Part shown: positions 26,001 through 35,650 of the stretch, in pieces | Position numbering within the stretch: position 1 is the first letter of the stretch | Layout: every line of letters begins with the position of its first letter | DNA from: JAIVJM01 sp963816985 | GTDB taxonomy: Bacteria; Acidobacteriota; Blastocatellia; Pyrinomonadales; Pyrinomonadaceae | Length of the DNA: 64,000 bases | NCBI GenBank assembly: GCA_963816985.1 | Contig: CAWFMF010000004.1 | Location: 2,046,001 to 2,110,000 of the forward strand | Direction: 5' to 3' | Notes under the pieces: model-generated | Told to the model about the DNA's origin: nothing | Database searches by the model: none | Seen by the model: only the letters and a program-made list of their open reading frames with translations | Translations under genes and position numbers: made by a program

Positions 26001-29000
26001 CTACGGCGCGAAGCGGCGGCGGTACTCGATAGAGTCAATGAAGGCTTTGACCATCTGCGCGTGGACGAAGTTGCCGCCGTTGTCTTCGAGCTTCTTCAGC
26101 CAGAAGCCGTAGCCCCGCCAGTCCGTGTCCTGTCCCTCGTTCGGGTTACGGCGCATGTAACCGAAGTATTGCATGAGGACGAAAGCCTTGTTCAACTCGG
26201 CGCCCTCCAGCCGCGGGTGCTGCGCCACTCGGCGGAGCACGCCCGCCCGCCCGGCGTCGTCGTTGTTCGCGGTCAGCGCTTCGATTAACTGCGCGCGCTC
26301 GTCATCCGAGAGCACGCCGCCCGCGTTGGTGTTGAGCGCGTCCACGAACTGCTCCGGCGTCATCCCCGAAGGGTACGCCGACGTGAAGCGCCCGCGCGTG
26401 ACGAACTCCGTTGCGAAGTCCGCCTTGTTGCTTTCTATCAGGTCGGCCCAGCCCTGCCTCCCGACCACGACGCCGCGACTGATGCGCTGCGTGTCGGGCA
26501 GCATCTCTTCGCGCCGCAGCGGCACGGGCGCGCCGGGCATGTCGCCGTAGGCGGCCTTGTACATGCGGTAGGCGAAGTAGCCCGTCTCCTTGAATTCAAT
26601 CGAGAGGAAGAACGCGGCGGAGACGTTCTCACGCTTGTCCGCGACGCACTGCGCGTTCGCGCCGCAGGCGGTGATCTCGCTCGTCCAGAAGTTGAGGCCG
26701 CCCGCGTCGGGCTCGCGGCCCAGGAAGTCGAGGTAGTGCTGGCGGGCGAAGAACCCGGCCTCGTCCGAGGGGTTCCCCGGCGCGGCGGCGTGGTCTTTGA
26801 TGAAGAAGGTCGCCAACGAAGGCGCGCCCAGTTGCGCACCGCCGGAGGCGTTGCCGAGCACGAGCGTGAAGGTCTCGTCCGTCTCCGCATAGGCGTCGGC
26901 GATGAGCGGGACCCTGACCGTCTTCTCGGCCTCGCCCGCCGCGAAGTGGAGCGTGCCGCGAGCGGCCATGTAGTCGTAGCCGTCGCGGGCCGTGCCGTCC
27001 GAGGTCTCGTAGTCCACCGAGAAGGCCGCCGAGAGGTCGCCCGTGCGACACACCCTGACCTCGAACGCCGCTTCGGTCTCCGAGTAGGCGGGCGCGTCGG
27101 TGGCGATGTAGACGTAGGGCGACTCAGGCGTCGGTGTAGCCGTCGGCGTCGGAACCGGAGTCGGAGCAGGCGTCGGCTCAGGTGTCGGGGCTGGTGTCGG
27201 CTCAGGCGTCGGCACGGGCGTCGGCTCAGGTGTTGGCACCGGTGTCGGGGTCGGAGTTGGTGTTGGCGTCGGAGTCGAAGTAGGAGTCGGCGCGGGTGTC
27301 GGCGTCGGAGTCGGAGCAGTGCCCGTCGCTTGGGCGAGTTTGACCGTGACGAAGTCGAGGCTCTGGCCGGGGATTTCGGAGTCGCCGGTGAAGATGACGT
27401 CGCCCTGCGCGTCGAGCAGGATGCTGCGACCGACGCTGTTCAGGTCGTTCGACGAATCGCCTGAGTGGTACGGGTTGTCGAAGAGGTGAACCCAGGCGCG
27501 CGTCCCGTTGGTGTTGTACTTGATGATGACGATGTCGTCGTCCCACTCGCGCATCGAGGTGAAGTAGGAGTAGGCGTTGCCTGCGGCGTCCACCACGATG
27601 TTCTGGTCGGCGTTCCAGCGCGAGGAGAACCCTCCGCCAGCCGGCTCGGCGTAGATGTCCATCCACTGCACCGCGCCGTCGGTCGCGCCGACCTTCAGCG
27701 TGAAGGCGTCCTTGTTGTGGTCGGCCCGGTTTTCTTGTAGTCCCGTGACGTAGGCGTTGCCTGCGGGGTCAACATCCATCGCGTACACGGCGATGGGGAG
27801 CCGCTGGCCGTCCTTGTGCGCGATGTGCGAGACCCACCCGAACTGGCCGCTCGCGCCGTTGACCTTGAGCACGACCGGCTCGTAGCTGCTCGTGGGCGAG
27901 CTGATCTCGGCGAGGACGTAGACGCCGCCGTCGCCCCCAAGGGAGACGCTCCAGACCACGGCCTCCTCGGTGGCCGCGCCGGTCGAGTGGGCGTACTTCC
28001 AGAGGAGGTTGCCCGCCGCGTCGTACTTGAAGACGTGGGCGCGTCCGCCGTTCACGCCGATGACGTAGGCGTTGCCCGCCGCGTCAACCTTCACGTCCTG
28101 AGCGAAGTTCCCGCTCTCGGAACGTGTCCAGAGGACGTTGCCGTCGGTGTCGTACTTGATGGTCGTGATGGAGCGACCGCCGTTGAAGACCGCCCCGCCT
28201 TCGCCTGCCACGTAGATGTTGCCCGCCGCGTCTATGTCGAGGGCGGAGGGGTATTCGGTGATGCTCGAAGGGCCGTTGTAAGTCCTGCGCCAGAGTTCAT
28301 TGCCGGCGGCGTCGAACTTGATGGTCAGCCAGTCGCGCTCGCGCGCCGTGCCGGCCCAGATCGCGCCCGTGACGTAGACGCTGCCGGCGGCGTCCGTCGC
28401 GATGTCAAACGTCGAAGTCTGGTAGCGCCCGCCGCCGTCAACGACGCGCGCCCAGAGCTGTCGGCCCGCCGGGTCGTACTTGACGACGGCGAAGTTCATG
28501 CCGGACTCTCCGGCGACGAAGGAGTTGCCCGCGCCGTCGAGCGCGAGCATCGTGCGACCGTCGAGGAGCCTTTCGGGCGAGCCGTAGTAGGAGGCCCACG
28601 CCACCGGGGGCGCGCCCGCCGGGCGCGGCTCTGGCCGCTTGCCTATCAGGTCGCGAACCCTGTCGGCGGACAGGTTCACGAAGGGGCCGACGGTCGGCGA
28701 CGGCTGGAACGAGAAGTCGGGGTGGTGCGCTTCGACGTCGTAGCTGTAATGCGGCTCAAGGTTGCCGAAGCTGTAGAGGCCGTCGGCGTCGGTCGTCGTC
28801 GTGCTGACGGTGGTCGGCTGCATGCGGCCCGCGCGCTCCAAAGTCACGGTGACCCCGGCGATGGGCGTCCCGCCGGATTCGGAGGCGCGCCCGCTGACGG
28901 TGTAGAGCGCCCTCTGCCCCTCGCCGACGGCGAAGGTCACGGGCTCGGAGTTGATGTGCTGCGTGCCGTCGTCGAACGTGCGCGCGAAGACGGTGTAGAC

Positions 29001-31025
29001 GCCCGCGGGCCTGTCCTGCCAGACGCAGGTGTAGGGCGGCGCGGTCACGGTGCAGATCGTTTCGGCGTTCTCGCGGATGAACTCGATGCGGCTGATGCGC
29101 CCGTCGCGCGGGTCGGGCTGCGCCGTCAAAGTCACGTCCGACAGGGCGGGGAACCACGCGCCGTTGGAAGGGCTCGTCAACTCCGCCCTCGGCGGCCAGT
29201 AGTTGACGATGATGAAGACGCCCTCGGACTGAGTCTTCACGCCCTTGTCGTCGTAGGCGACGGCGTGGAGCGTGTAGTTATCGCCGCGCGCGTCGTTGAA
29301 GACGGCGCTGTAGGGCGCGGTCGTGTCCGTGCCGATGAGCGTCGTCGTGCCGCGCGTGACGTGGTAGAACTCGACCTTGGCGAGTTTGCCTTCGGGGTCC
29401 GAAGCCTCGGCGGTCACGGTGATGTCCGAGAGGTGCTCGAAGCTCTCCCGTTGTACGGGGCTGGTGACGCGGACGCTCGGCGCGAGGTTGACGGCTTCGC
29501 CCTCCGGCGAGGTGTCAATGGCGTAGAAGAAAGAGTACTTATCGGTGTTGTTGCCGTCGCCCAGAATGTCCGCCGCGATGTAAGCGGTCTGGCCGTCCGC
29601 CGAGAAACGCGCGCGGGAGATGGGGAAGGGCTGCCCGCCGCCGTCGCCTGAGAAGCCCGGCTCGAACGGCAAGATGACCTTCCACAAAGGCTGACCGGTG
29701 GCGGCGCTCAGGGCGGCGAAGAAGCTCGACTGGTAGTAAGAGATGCGCCCGCCCATCAAGACCAGATCGTTCGAAGGGCTGACGACGGGGTCGAAGAGTT
29801 CAGTCCCTTCGTTGAAGCTCCACTTGGCCGTCCCGTCGGGCTTGATGGCGTGCAGCGTCGCCTTGTTCCGCACCACGTAGGCGGCGTTGTCGGCTCCAAC
29901 GTCGGGGGACGACAGCAAGTTGCCGGGGGCCTCGTAGAAGCTCCACAGCTTCTTGCCCTGCGGGTCGTAAGCGGCGAGGCTCTTGCCGGCGGTTCCGGGG
30001 GCGCGGGCGTAAATGTTTCCGTTAGGGGCGACGACAGCTTGATACGGGTCGCCGGTGGAGAAGGCCGGGACGCTCCACCGCAGGTCGCCGCCGAGGCTGT
30101 AGGAGTAAAGCTTCTCCTGCGTGTTGAACCCGAAGTACAGCTCGGACGGGCCGAAGACTATCTCCTGACCCCGCCCCGCGCCGGAACTCTCGAAGAACCT
30201 CCCGCGCTGGTAGAGCAGGTTGCCCGTGGGCGAGAGCGCGAACAGGCCGATGCCGCTGAGGTCGGTGACGGCGTAGATTTTGCCGTCGGGGCCGACGTTC
30301 GGGCCGGCGAGAATCATGTCGCCCGTGCCCTTGAAGACCCACTTCTCCGTGCCGTCGGGGTTGACGGCGTGGATCGCGCCGACGTTGCCGAGCGTGCCGT
30401 CCGGTCTGGGGACGAGCGAGGCGACGTAGATTGTCCCGTCCCCGCCGACCGCAACCGGCCCGTAGCCGCCGCGCAGGCCCGCGCGGTAAATCCACTTCAG
30501 AGCGCCGTCAGGGGCGAGCGCGTACAGCGCGCCGCCGACATCGTTGACGTAGACCGTGCCGTCCGCGCCGAGCGCCGGGCGCGTGACGGCGTAGTCCGCG
30601 TCCATCATGAAGCGCCAACGGATGCGGTCGGCCCCCGCCGGGCGCGTCGTGACCTCGACCGGCATTAAGTTGCTCGCCCCGCCGCCCGTTATGACTCGCA
30701 CGGAGCCGCCGCCGGTCGGAGCCTGCTCAGAAACGTAGGCGGTAATCTGCGTGTCGCTCCAGCGCGAGACGTGGGCCGACACGCCGCCGATTCCGACCTT
30801 GCCGTCCTGCTGGGTCGCGCCGAAGCCCGTGCCGCTGATGATGATTCGCCCGCTGCGCGTCACCGTGGCGGAAGACAGAGACGTGACCTGCGGCGTTGTC
30901 GCTGCCGCCGCGGGTGCGGCGGTGCGTCCGGCGGGAGCGCCCAACCAGAGCGCCGCGACCGTCAGAAGGAGCAGGGCGACAGGCGAGATGCGCCGGAGGC
31001 GCGTGTGAGAAGTGCGAGGCAACAT
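26001..31025 (-). CDS. Large secreted multidomain protein: IPT/TIG, beta-propellers, Ig-like, Calx-beta, DUF4214
   Basis: The product of about 1674 residues starts with a signal peptide (LLLLTVAALWLGAPAGRTAA). Approximate order: an IPT/TIG fold (45-130); a PQQ-like propeller with ALYALAPDGALKW-type blades (135-520); two bacterial Ig-like repeats (525-715); a carboxypeptidase-regulatory-like domain (SGRASESGGTPIAGVTVTLE, 720-815); SBBP-type propeller repeats with DAAGNVYVTG/DAAGNIYVAG (825-1225); a Pro/Thr linker; a Calx-beta domain; and a C-terminal DUF4214 (last 250 residues). Such architecture fits an adhesive or matrix protein on the cell surface. ATG 31025 with AGGGG upstream is preferred to the longer start. 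The next gene upstream ends in the same DUF4214 domain. Confidence 0.85.
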   Translation of the reverse strand: MLPRTSHTRLRRISPVALLLLTVAALWLGAPAGRTAAPAAAATTPQVTSLSSATVTRSGRIIISGTGFGATQQDGKVGIGGVSAHVSRWSDTQITAYVSEQAPTGGGSVRVITGGGASNLMPVEVTTRPAGADRIRWRFMMDADYAVTRPALGADGTVYVNDVGGALYALAPDGALKWIYRAGLRGGYGPVAVGGDGTIYVASLVPRPDGTLGNVGAIHAVNPDGTEKWVFKGTGDMILAGPNVGPDGKIYAVTDLSGIGLFALSPTGNLLYQRGRFFESSGAGRGQEIVFGPSELYFGFNTQEKLYSYSLGGDLRWSVPAFSTGDPYQAVVAPNGNIYARAPGTAGKSLAAYDPQGKKLWSFYEAPGNLLSSPDVGADNAAYVVRNKATLHAIKPDGTAKWSFNEGTELFDPVVSPSNDLVLMGGRISYYQSSFFAALSAATGQPLWKVILPFEPGFSGDGGGQPFPISRARFSADGQTAYIAADILGDGNNTDKYSFFYAIDTSPEGEAVNLAPSVRVTSPVQRESFEHLSDITVTAEASDPEGKLAKVEFYHVTRGTTTLIGTDTTAPYSAVFNDARGDNYTLHAVAYDDKGVKTQSEGVFIIVNYWPPRAELTSPSNGAWFPALSDVTLTAQPDPRDGRISRIEFIRENAETICTVTAPPYTCVWQDRPAGVYTVFARTFDDGTQHINSEPVTFAVGEGQRALYTVSGRASESGGTPIAGVTVTLERAGRMQPTTVSTTTTDADGLYSFGNLEPHYSYDVEAHHPDFSFQPSPTVGPFVNLSADRVRDLIGKRPEPRPAGAPPVAWASYYGSPERLLDGRTMLALDGAGNSFVAGESGMNFAVVKYDPAGRQLWARVVDGGGRYQTSTFDIATDAAGSVYVTGAIWAGTARERDWLTIKFDAAGNELWRRTYNGPSSITEYPSALDIDAAGNIYVAGEGGAVFNGGRSITTIKYDTDGNVLWTRSESGNFAQDVKVDAAGNAYVIGVNGGRAHVFKYDAAGNLLWKYAHSTGAATEEAVVWSVSLGGDGGVYVLAEISSPTSSYEPVVLKVNGASGQFGWVSHIAHKDGQRLPIAVYAMDVDPAGNAYVTGLQENRADHNKDAFTLKVGATDGAVQWMDIYAEPAGGGFSSRWNADQNIVVDAAGNAYSYFTSMREWDDDIVIIKYNTNGTRAWVHLFDNPYHSGDSSNDLNSVGRSILLDAQGDVIFTGDSEIPGQSLDFVTVKLAQATGTAPTPTPTPAPTPTSTPTPTPTPTPTPVPTPEPTPVPTPEPTPAPTPEPTPAPTPVPTPTATPTPESPYVYIATDAPAYSETEAAFEVRVCRTGDLSAAFSVDYETSDGTARDGYDYMAARGTLHFAAGEAEKTVRVPLIADAYAETDETFTLVLGNASGGAQLGAPSLATFFIKDHAAAPGNPSDEAGFFARQHYLDFLGREPDAGGLNFWTSEITACGANAQCVADKRENVSAAFFLSIEFKETGYFAYRMYKAAYGDMPGAPVPLRREEMLPDTQRISRGVVVGRQGWADLIESNKADFATEFVTRGRFTSAYPSGMTPEQFVDALNTNAGGVLSDDERAQLIEALTANNDDAGRAGVLRRVAQHPRLEGAELNKAFVLMQYFGYMRRNPNEGQDTDWRGYGFWLKKLEDNGGNFVHAQMVKAFIDSIEYRRRFAP
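27117..27325. repeat. Low-complexity Pro/Thr-coding repeat
   Basis: Tandem short units of the type ggcgtcggctcaggtgt encode alternating Thr-Pro with Glu, Ala or Val. It is an in-frame protein linker repeat inside the large surface protein. Confidence 0.8.
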
Positions 31026-31217
31026 TTTAATAACCCCTTGACGGACGTACAACGAGCGGGCTTCGGGTCGAGTCCGAAGGTCGAACTGGCAGACTGTCGT
31101 TGATGTTGACCGGGTGAGTTCAGGCTGAAGCGGCGGCGTTCTAGAGCTTTTGTCGAACTTCGTGCCGTGCGGAACCGAAAACCCCTTGCCCGACTTGAAA
31201 ACAGGAAACCGGAGTGT

Positions 31218-31261
31218 GATGAACGGGGGAGGGTGCGGGTTGCACTCTCCCCCGTTTCATC
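31218..31261 (-). terminator. Hairpin after the DUF4214 gene, terminator-like
   Basis: An almost perfect 19-bp stem (31218-31236 with 31242-31261, core cgggggag) has a 5-base loop. It begins 15 bases past the stop of the minus-strand gene at 31276. No strong T-run. Confidence 0.55.
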
Positions 31262-31275
31262 TTTCGTCAATCGAA

Positions 31276-33365
31276 TTACCACTCGAAGCGGTTGCGATAC
31301 TCGATGGAGTCAATGAAGGCCTTGACCATCTGCGCGCGGTGGAAGTCGCCGCCGTTATCGTCGAGCTTCTTCAACCAGAAGTTGAAGCCGCGCATGTCCG
31401 AATCCGGGCCTTCGTCCGGGTTGCGGTGCATGTAGCCGAAGTATTGCATGAGGACGAAGGCGCGGTTCGACTCCGCGCGCCGGAACGCGTCGTTGTCGGC
31501 CACCTTGCGGAGAACGGTCGCGCGCGTCTCCGTGCCCGCGTTCAGACCTTGAACAAGGCCGAAGTATTCCGGCGTCCCCGTGGCGAGTCCCGCGTTCTGG
31601 AAGAGCGCGGACACGTACTGCTCGTTCGTCATCGAGCCGAAGACGTTCCGGAAGGCCGCGCTCGCCACCCAACGCTCGGCGGCGAGACGCTTATTGTCTT
31701 CGAGCTTCGCCTGCCAGCCCGTCGCGCCGACGACTAAGCCCTGCGCGGCGGCTTGCATCTCGACGAGGAATTCGTTGCGGCGCGGCATCGTGCCGAACGA
31801 AGCCTTGTTGAAGCGGTAGAGCATGTAGCCCGTCTCCTGAAACTCGATGGAGAGGAAGAAGGCCGCCGAGGTGTTGACCCTCATCCCGTCGAGGCAGGCC
31901 GCGTCGCCGCCGCACTTCTGGATTTCGCCCGACCAGAACGAGAGGCCGCCGTCGTCCGGCTCGCGGTCGAGGAAGTCTCGGTACTGCTGCTCGACGAAGA
32001 GCGTCGTGTTGTCAATGTCGTTGCCGGTGACGTTGAGTCCGGCGGTGTTGAAGACGCCGCTCAGGATGGTCTGCCCTTGCGGGTTAGTGACGACGACCGA
32101 AGAGGCTGTCGTCAGGTCGGGCACGGACTGCCCGTCGTTCGTGTTCAGCTCAAGCTCGTTTTCGAGCGTCGAGCGGAGCACGAGGTCTCCGAGCTTCACG
32201 CCGTCCACGAAGACGCCGAGCACGGTGTTGAGCGGAAGGTTGACCTTCTCGACCTCGACGTTGAAGTCGCGGCGACCGGGCTCGCGAGCGGAAACGCGCG
32301 TGGCCCCTCGGCACGAGGCCGTTGATGGCCGCCCCGGCGAGACGCGCTTCGATGCGGAGTTCGCCGTTCGGCCCCGGCGTCGGCATCGGCGCGGGGCCGG
32401 GGTCTCCGGCGCTCTGCTGGATGTTCGAGAAGGAGCCCGCGACGATGGTCGCGCCCGCCTGATTGCTCACGACGACGCGCGTCCTCGAATTGATGGTGGG
32501 CGGGGTCTGCCCGTTCTCGGTCTTGATGCGTAACTCGCCGCGCCCGTCGTCGTCGAGCACGAGCGAGCCGACGTTCACGCCGTCCACGGCGACGTTCAGA
32601 CGCGTCGCCCTGCGCCAGGTTCACGTCCTCGACCCTGACCTTGAATTCGCGGTTGCCGAACTCGACCTCGAAGTCGGCGCGGCCCGTCGGCGTCACGCCG
32701 CCAATCGCCGCGCCCGTCAGGTGCGCGCGAATCTCGAAGTTGGCGGGCGTGGGCGTCGGCGTCGCTCCGGGCGTCGGGCTCGGAGTGGGCGTCGCGCCCG
32801 GAGTGGGAGTCGGAGAAGGAGTCGCGCCGGGAGTCGGCGTGGGCGAAGGCGTCGCCGTCGGAGTCGGGCTCGGCGTCGCACCCGGCGTCGGAGTCGCGGA
32901 CGGAGTCGGCGTGGTCGTCGGGTTCGTGCCGAATGCGCCGGAGACTATCGCCGCGCCTGCTTGATTGGTGACGACGACCGGCGTGCCGTTCGTGACCTGC
33001 GGGACGCTCTCGCCGCGTCCGGTCTCGCGCTCGATTTCGCCGGCGCGCAAAGAGTTGAGCGTGATCGTGCCGAACGGCTGGTTGTTGACGAGGACGCTCA
33101 GCACCGTGCCCGCGGGCAGGTTCACGTCCTCGACTTCGACTTCGAGCTTGAGGTCGTTGCCGGGCCGCTGCCTGAAGTCCGCACGTCCCGAAGGCCGCTG
33201 GCCGTTGAGCGTCGCGCCCGAAAGTCCGGCGGTGATAATCGTCTCGTCGTCGCCCGCGAAGGCGGGGCCGACGGCGAGCGCGGCGGCTGCCATTAAAAGA
33301 GCGACGCACACGAGCGCGCCGCGTTTGAAGGACGAAAGGAAGGAACCCTCTTGACGAATTTTCAT
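31276..33365 (-). CDS. Secreted repeat protein with C-terminal DUF4214 (two frameshifts)
   Basis: The reconstructed protein is about 695 residues. After a signal peptide it has three copies of a beta-rich repeat of about 110 residues. Each copy starts near G-A-x-(L/I)-x-G and contains a VEVEDVNLP-like strand and VVVTNQAG(A). A Pro/Thr linker separates the first two copies. A DUF4214 domain ends the protein (FVEQQYRDFLDREPDDGGL, then KAFIDSIEYRNRF). Two single-base insertions break the frame: near 32600, before LNVAVDGVNVG, and near 32302-32307, before REPGRRDF. Repeat alignment across both breaks is exact when one base is removed, so the gene is probably intact in the cell. It is likely a surface protein. 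Confidence 0.78.
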
Positions 33366-33601
33366 GAACCCTTTTCTGCTACCCATTGTTCTTTACTCCG
33401 GTGGGACTCTTCAATACTCAAAGGGACGGGGAGCCTCTGCACCGCACGTACAGTGCGGCGGGCCTTGAGGAAAATACACGTCGCCGGACAAGTTTTTCGT
33501 GACGCTCAGAGGGCCGAGTCCTCATCCGCAAATGCGCGGGCGGCTGACTTCGCGTTATCATGTTCCTTTCAAAACGTCCGCCGGGCTGAAGGAAGGCTTG
33601 A
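33366..33601. other. Divergent intergenic region upstream of metZ-like gene
   Basis: The gap holds a small hairpin (ccgcac 33442-33447 with gtgcgg 33453-33458) and a purine-rich GAAGGAAGG before the metZ start. I looked for a SAM- or SAH-type riboswitch and could not recognise one. Confidence 0.35.
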
Positions 33602-34790
33602 ATGAAGAGAGACGATTCCGACGAAGGCGAGGGGATGCAGACGCGGGCCGTCCACGCGGGCAAGGAGGTCAACCGGACGCACGCCGTCTGCTCTCCGATC
33701 TGGATGACGACCTCGTTCCGCGCCGACTCGTCCGAGCACTTCGCCGAGCTGGCGAAGGGAGTGAGGCCGCAGGAGTTCTACACGCGCTACGGCAACCCGA
33801 CGCACCGCGAGGCCGAGACCAACATCGCCGCGCTCGAAGGCGGCGAGGCGGCGCTCCTGACCGCTTCGGGGATGGGGGCGGTCTTCGTCGCCGTGATGGG
33901 CACGCTCCGGCAGGGCGACCACGTCGTCGCGCAGCAGAGCCTCTACTCCGGCACGGCGGCTTTGCTCTCGGACTTCGCGCCGCGCTTCGGCGTCGAGGTC
34001 ACACACGTTGACCAGACGCGGGTCGAAGACTTCGCCGCAGCCGTCCGCCCGAACACGAAACTGATTTACACCGAGACGCCGACGAACCCCTTGATGCGGC
34101 TCACAGACCTCCGCGCCGTCGCCGAAGCTCGCCCGCCCGCGCGGCATCAAGACCATCGTAGACAACACCTTCGCCACGCCCTGCAACCAGCGACCGCTTG
34201 AGATGGGAATTGACGCGGTCGTTCACAGCGCGACCAAGTACCTCGGCGGCCACCACGACATCACCGCCGGGTGTATCGTCTCTTCCCAAAAATTCATCGA
34301 AGACGTTTGGCGCTTCTCCATCGTCGCGGGCGCGACGATGAGCCCCTTCGACGCGTGGCTTTTGCTGCGCGGCCTACGCACGCTGCCCCTGCGCGTCGAG
34401 CGCCACAACGCCAACGCCCTCGCGCTCGCGCGCTTCCTCGAAGAGCACCCGAAGGTCGAGCGCGTCCACTACCCCGGACTCGAATCGCACCCGCAGCACG
34501 AGCTGGCGCGGCGGCAGATGGACGGCTTCACCGGCATGCTCGGAGTCGAATTGCGCGGCGGCTACGAGGCGGCGGAGCGTTGCATCTCGTCTCTTAAACT
34601 CGCGACCTACGCGGCGAGCCTCGGCGGCTACGAGACGCTCGTCGTCCACCCGGCGGCGATGTGGGGCCTCCAACTCTCGCCCGAACAGCGCGCCCTGATG
34701 GGCGTCAGCGACAGCCTCCTCCGAATCTCCGTCGGCCTCGAAGACGAGCGCGACTTAATCAAAGACTTCGCCCGCGCGCTCGACGCCTGA
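33602..34790 (+). CDS. metZ: O-succinylhomoserine sulfhydrylase-like PLP enzyme (frameshifted)
   Basis: This is a Cys/Met-metabolism PLP enzyme of about 395 residues. It begins with MQTRAVHAGKEVNRTHAV, then GNPTHREAETNIAALEGGEAA. The cofactor-binding Lys is in VVHSATKYLGGHHD, and NPLMRLTDL is the substrate-side loop. The family makes homocysteine from activated homoserine and sulfide; the HAVCSPIWMTTSFRADSS start is typical of MetZ, but cystathionine synthase or lyase roles are possible. An extra G near 34127 breaks the frame between RAVAE and LARPRGIKTIVDNTFATP. The remainder is intact, so a consensus error is likely. GAAGGAAGG provides a good ribosome-binding site. The TauE/SafE transporter next door fits sulfur metabolism. 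Confidence 0.86.
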
Positions 34791-34835
34791 GACGAAGCGA
34801 AACGACGAGGGCGTCTGCTTCCTTAACCTGCCGCG

Positions 34836-35558
34836 ATGAGCTTGACGACGACGATTCTGCTGGCCGTGCTCATCCTCTTCGTCTCGACGTTCGTGCGTTC
34901 GGCGTTGGGGTTCGGAGACGCTTTGGTGGCGATGCCGCTGTTGGCGTTGCTGTTGGGCGTGCGGGTGGCGACGCCGTTGGTGGCGTTCGCGGCCTCGACG
35001 ATTGCGTTGACGATTCTGCTCAGGCACTGGCGCAACGTGGACGTGCGCGCGACGTGGCGGCTGGTCGTCGCGTCGCTCGTCGGGATTCCTTTCGGGCTGT
35101 TGCTGCTCAAGTACGCGCCGGAGGGGCGTGTGAAGTTGGTGCTCGGCGTGCTGCTGATTTTGTACGGCCTGTATAGTCTGTTCGCGCCGCGCCTGCCGGT
35201 GGTGCGGGGCGAGGGGCTGGCTTACGTGTTCGGGTTCGTGGCGGGCGTTTTGGGCGGGGCTTACAACACGAACGGGCCGCCGGTGGTCGTCTACGGCGCG
35301 CTCAAGGGATGGCCGCCGGAGTATTTCCGCGCGACGTTGCAGGGCTGCTTCCTTTTGACCGGGCTGATGATCTTAGTCGGGCACGGCGTCGCCGGGCTCT
35401 GGACGCCACAGGTCTTACAGCTCTACGCCTTCTCGCTCCCGGCCATCATGCTGGCCGTCTTCGCGGGCGAGCGTCTCAACCGACGGCTCCCGCGCGAGGC
35501 CTTCAGCCGCGTCGTCTACGCCTTCCTCGTCGTCATGGGCGTGCTGTTTATGATTTAA
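34836..35558 (+). CDS. TauE/SafE-family sulfite/anion exporter
   Basis: The 240-residue protein has about eight membrane helices with the duplicated TSUP pattern. SALGFGDALVAMPLLALLLG in the first half is echoed by FVAGVLGGAYNTNGPPVVVY in the second. Members export sulfite, sulfolactate or related organic anions. Position directly after the metZ-like gene is consistent with sulfur handling, but the substrate is not proven. The stop codon is followed immediately by element K. Confidence 0.87.
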   Translation: MSLTTTILLAVLILFVSTFVRSALGFGDALVAMPLLALLLGVRVATPLVAFAASTIALTILLRHWRNVDVRATWRLVVASLVGIPFGLLLLKYAPEGRVKLVLGVLLILYGLYSLFAPRLPVVRGEGLAYVFGFVAGVLGGAYNTNGPPVVVYGALKGWPPEYFRATLQGCFLLTGLMILVGHGVAGLWTPQVLQLYAFSLPAIMLAVFAGERLNRRLPREAFSRVVYAFLVVMGVLFMI

Positions 35559-35560
35559 AG

Positions 35561-35636
35561 ACCGTAAACCGTAAACCGTGACGGGATAAAACCTGTCTTA
35601 GTCCTGTCACCTGTCACGGTTTACCTGTCACGGCTC
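35561..35636. repeat. Palindromic heptad element related to element H, without ORF (element K)
   Basis: Units gtaaacc, gtaaacc, gtgacgg on the left face cctgtcacctgtcacggttt on the right. A 12-bp perfect core pairs 35571-35582 with 35613-35624. The right part is almost identical to the right end of element H (18617-18636), and the loop carries ataaaacctgtc, the inverse of the H loop. It fills the gap between the TauE/SafE and PhzF genes. Confidence 0.75.
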
Positions 35637-35650
35637 TTAAAGGATAAGAG

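Noticed and set aside
27117..27325. Tandem repeat as a non-coding satellite or CRISPR
   Set aside because: It is in frame within the large surface protein and codes for an alternating Pro/Thr linker.
33366..33601. SAM or SAH riboswitch upstream of metZ
   Set aside because: Only a short 6-bp hairpin is present; the conserved cores of these riboswitches were not found.
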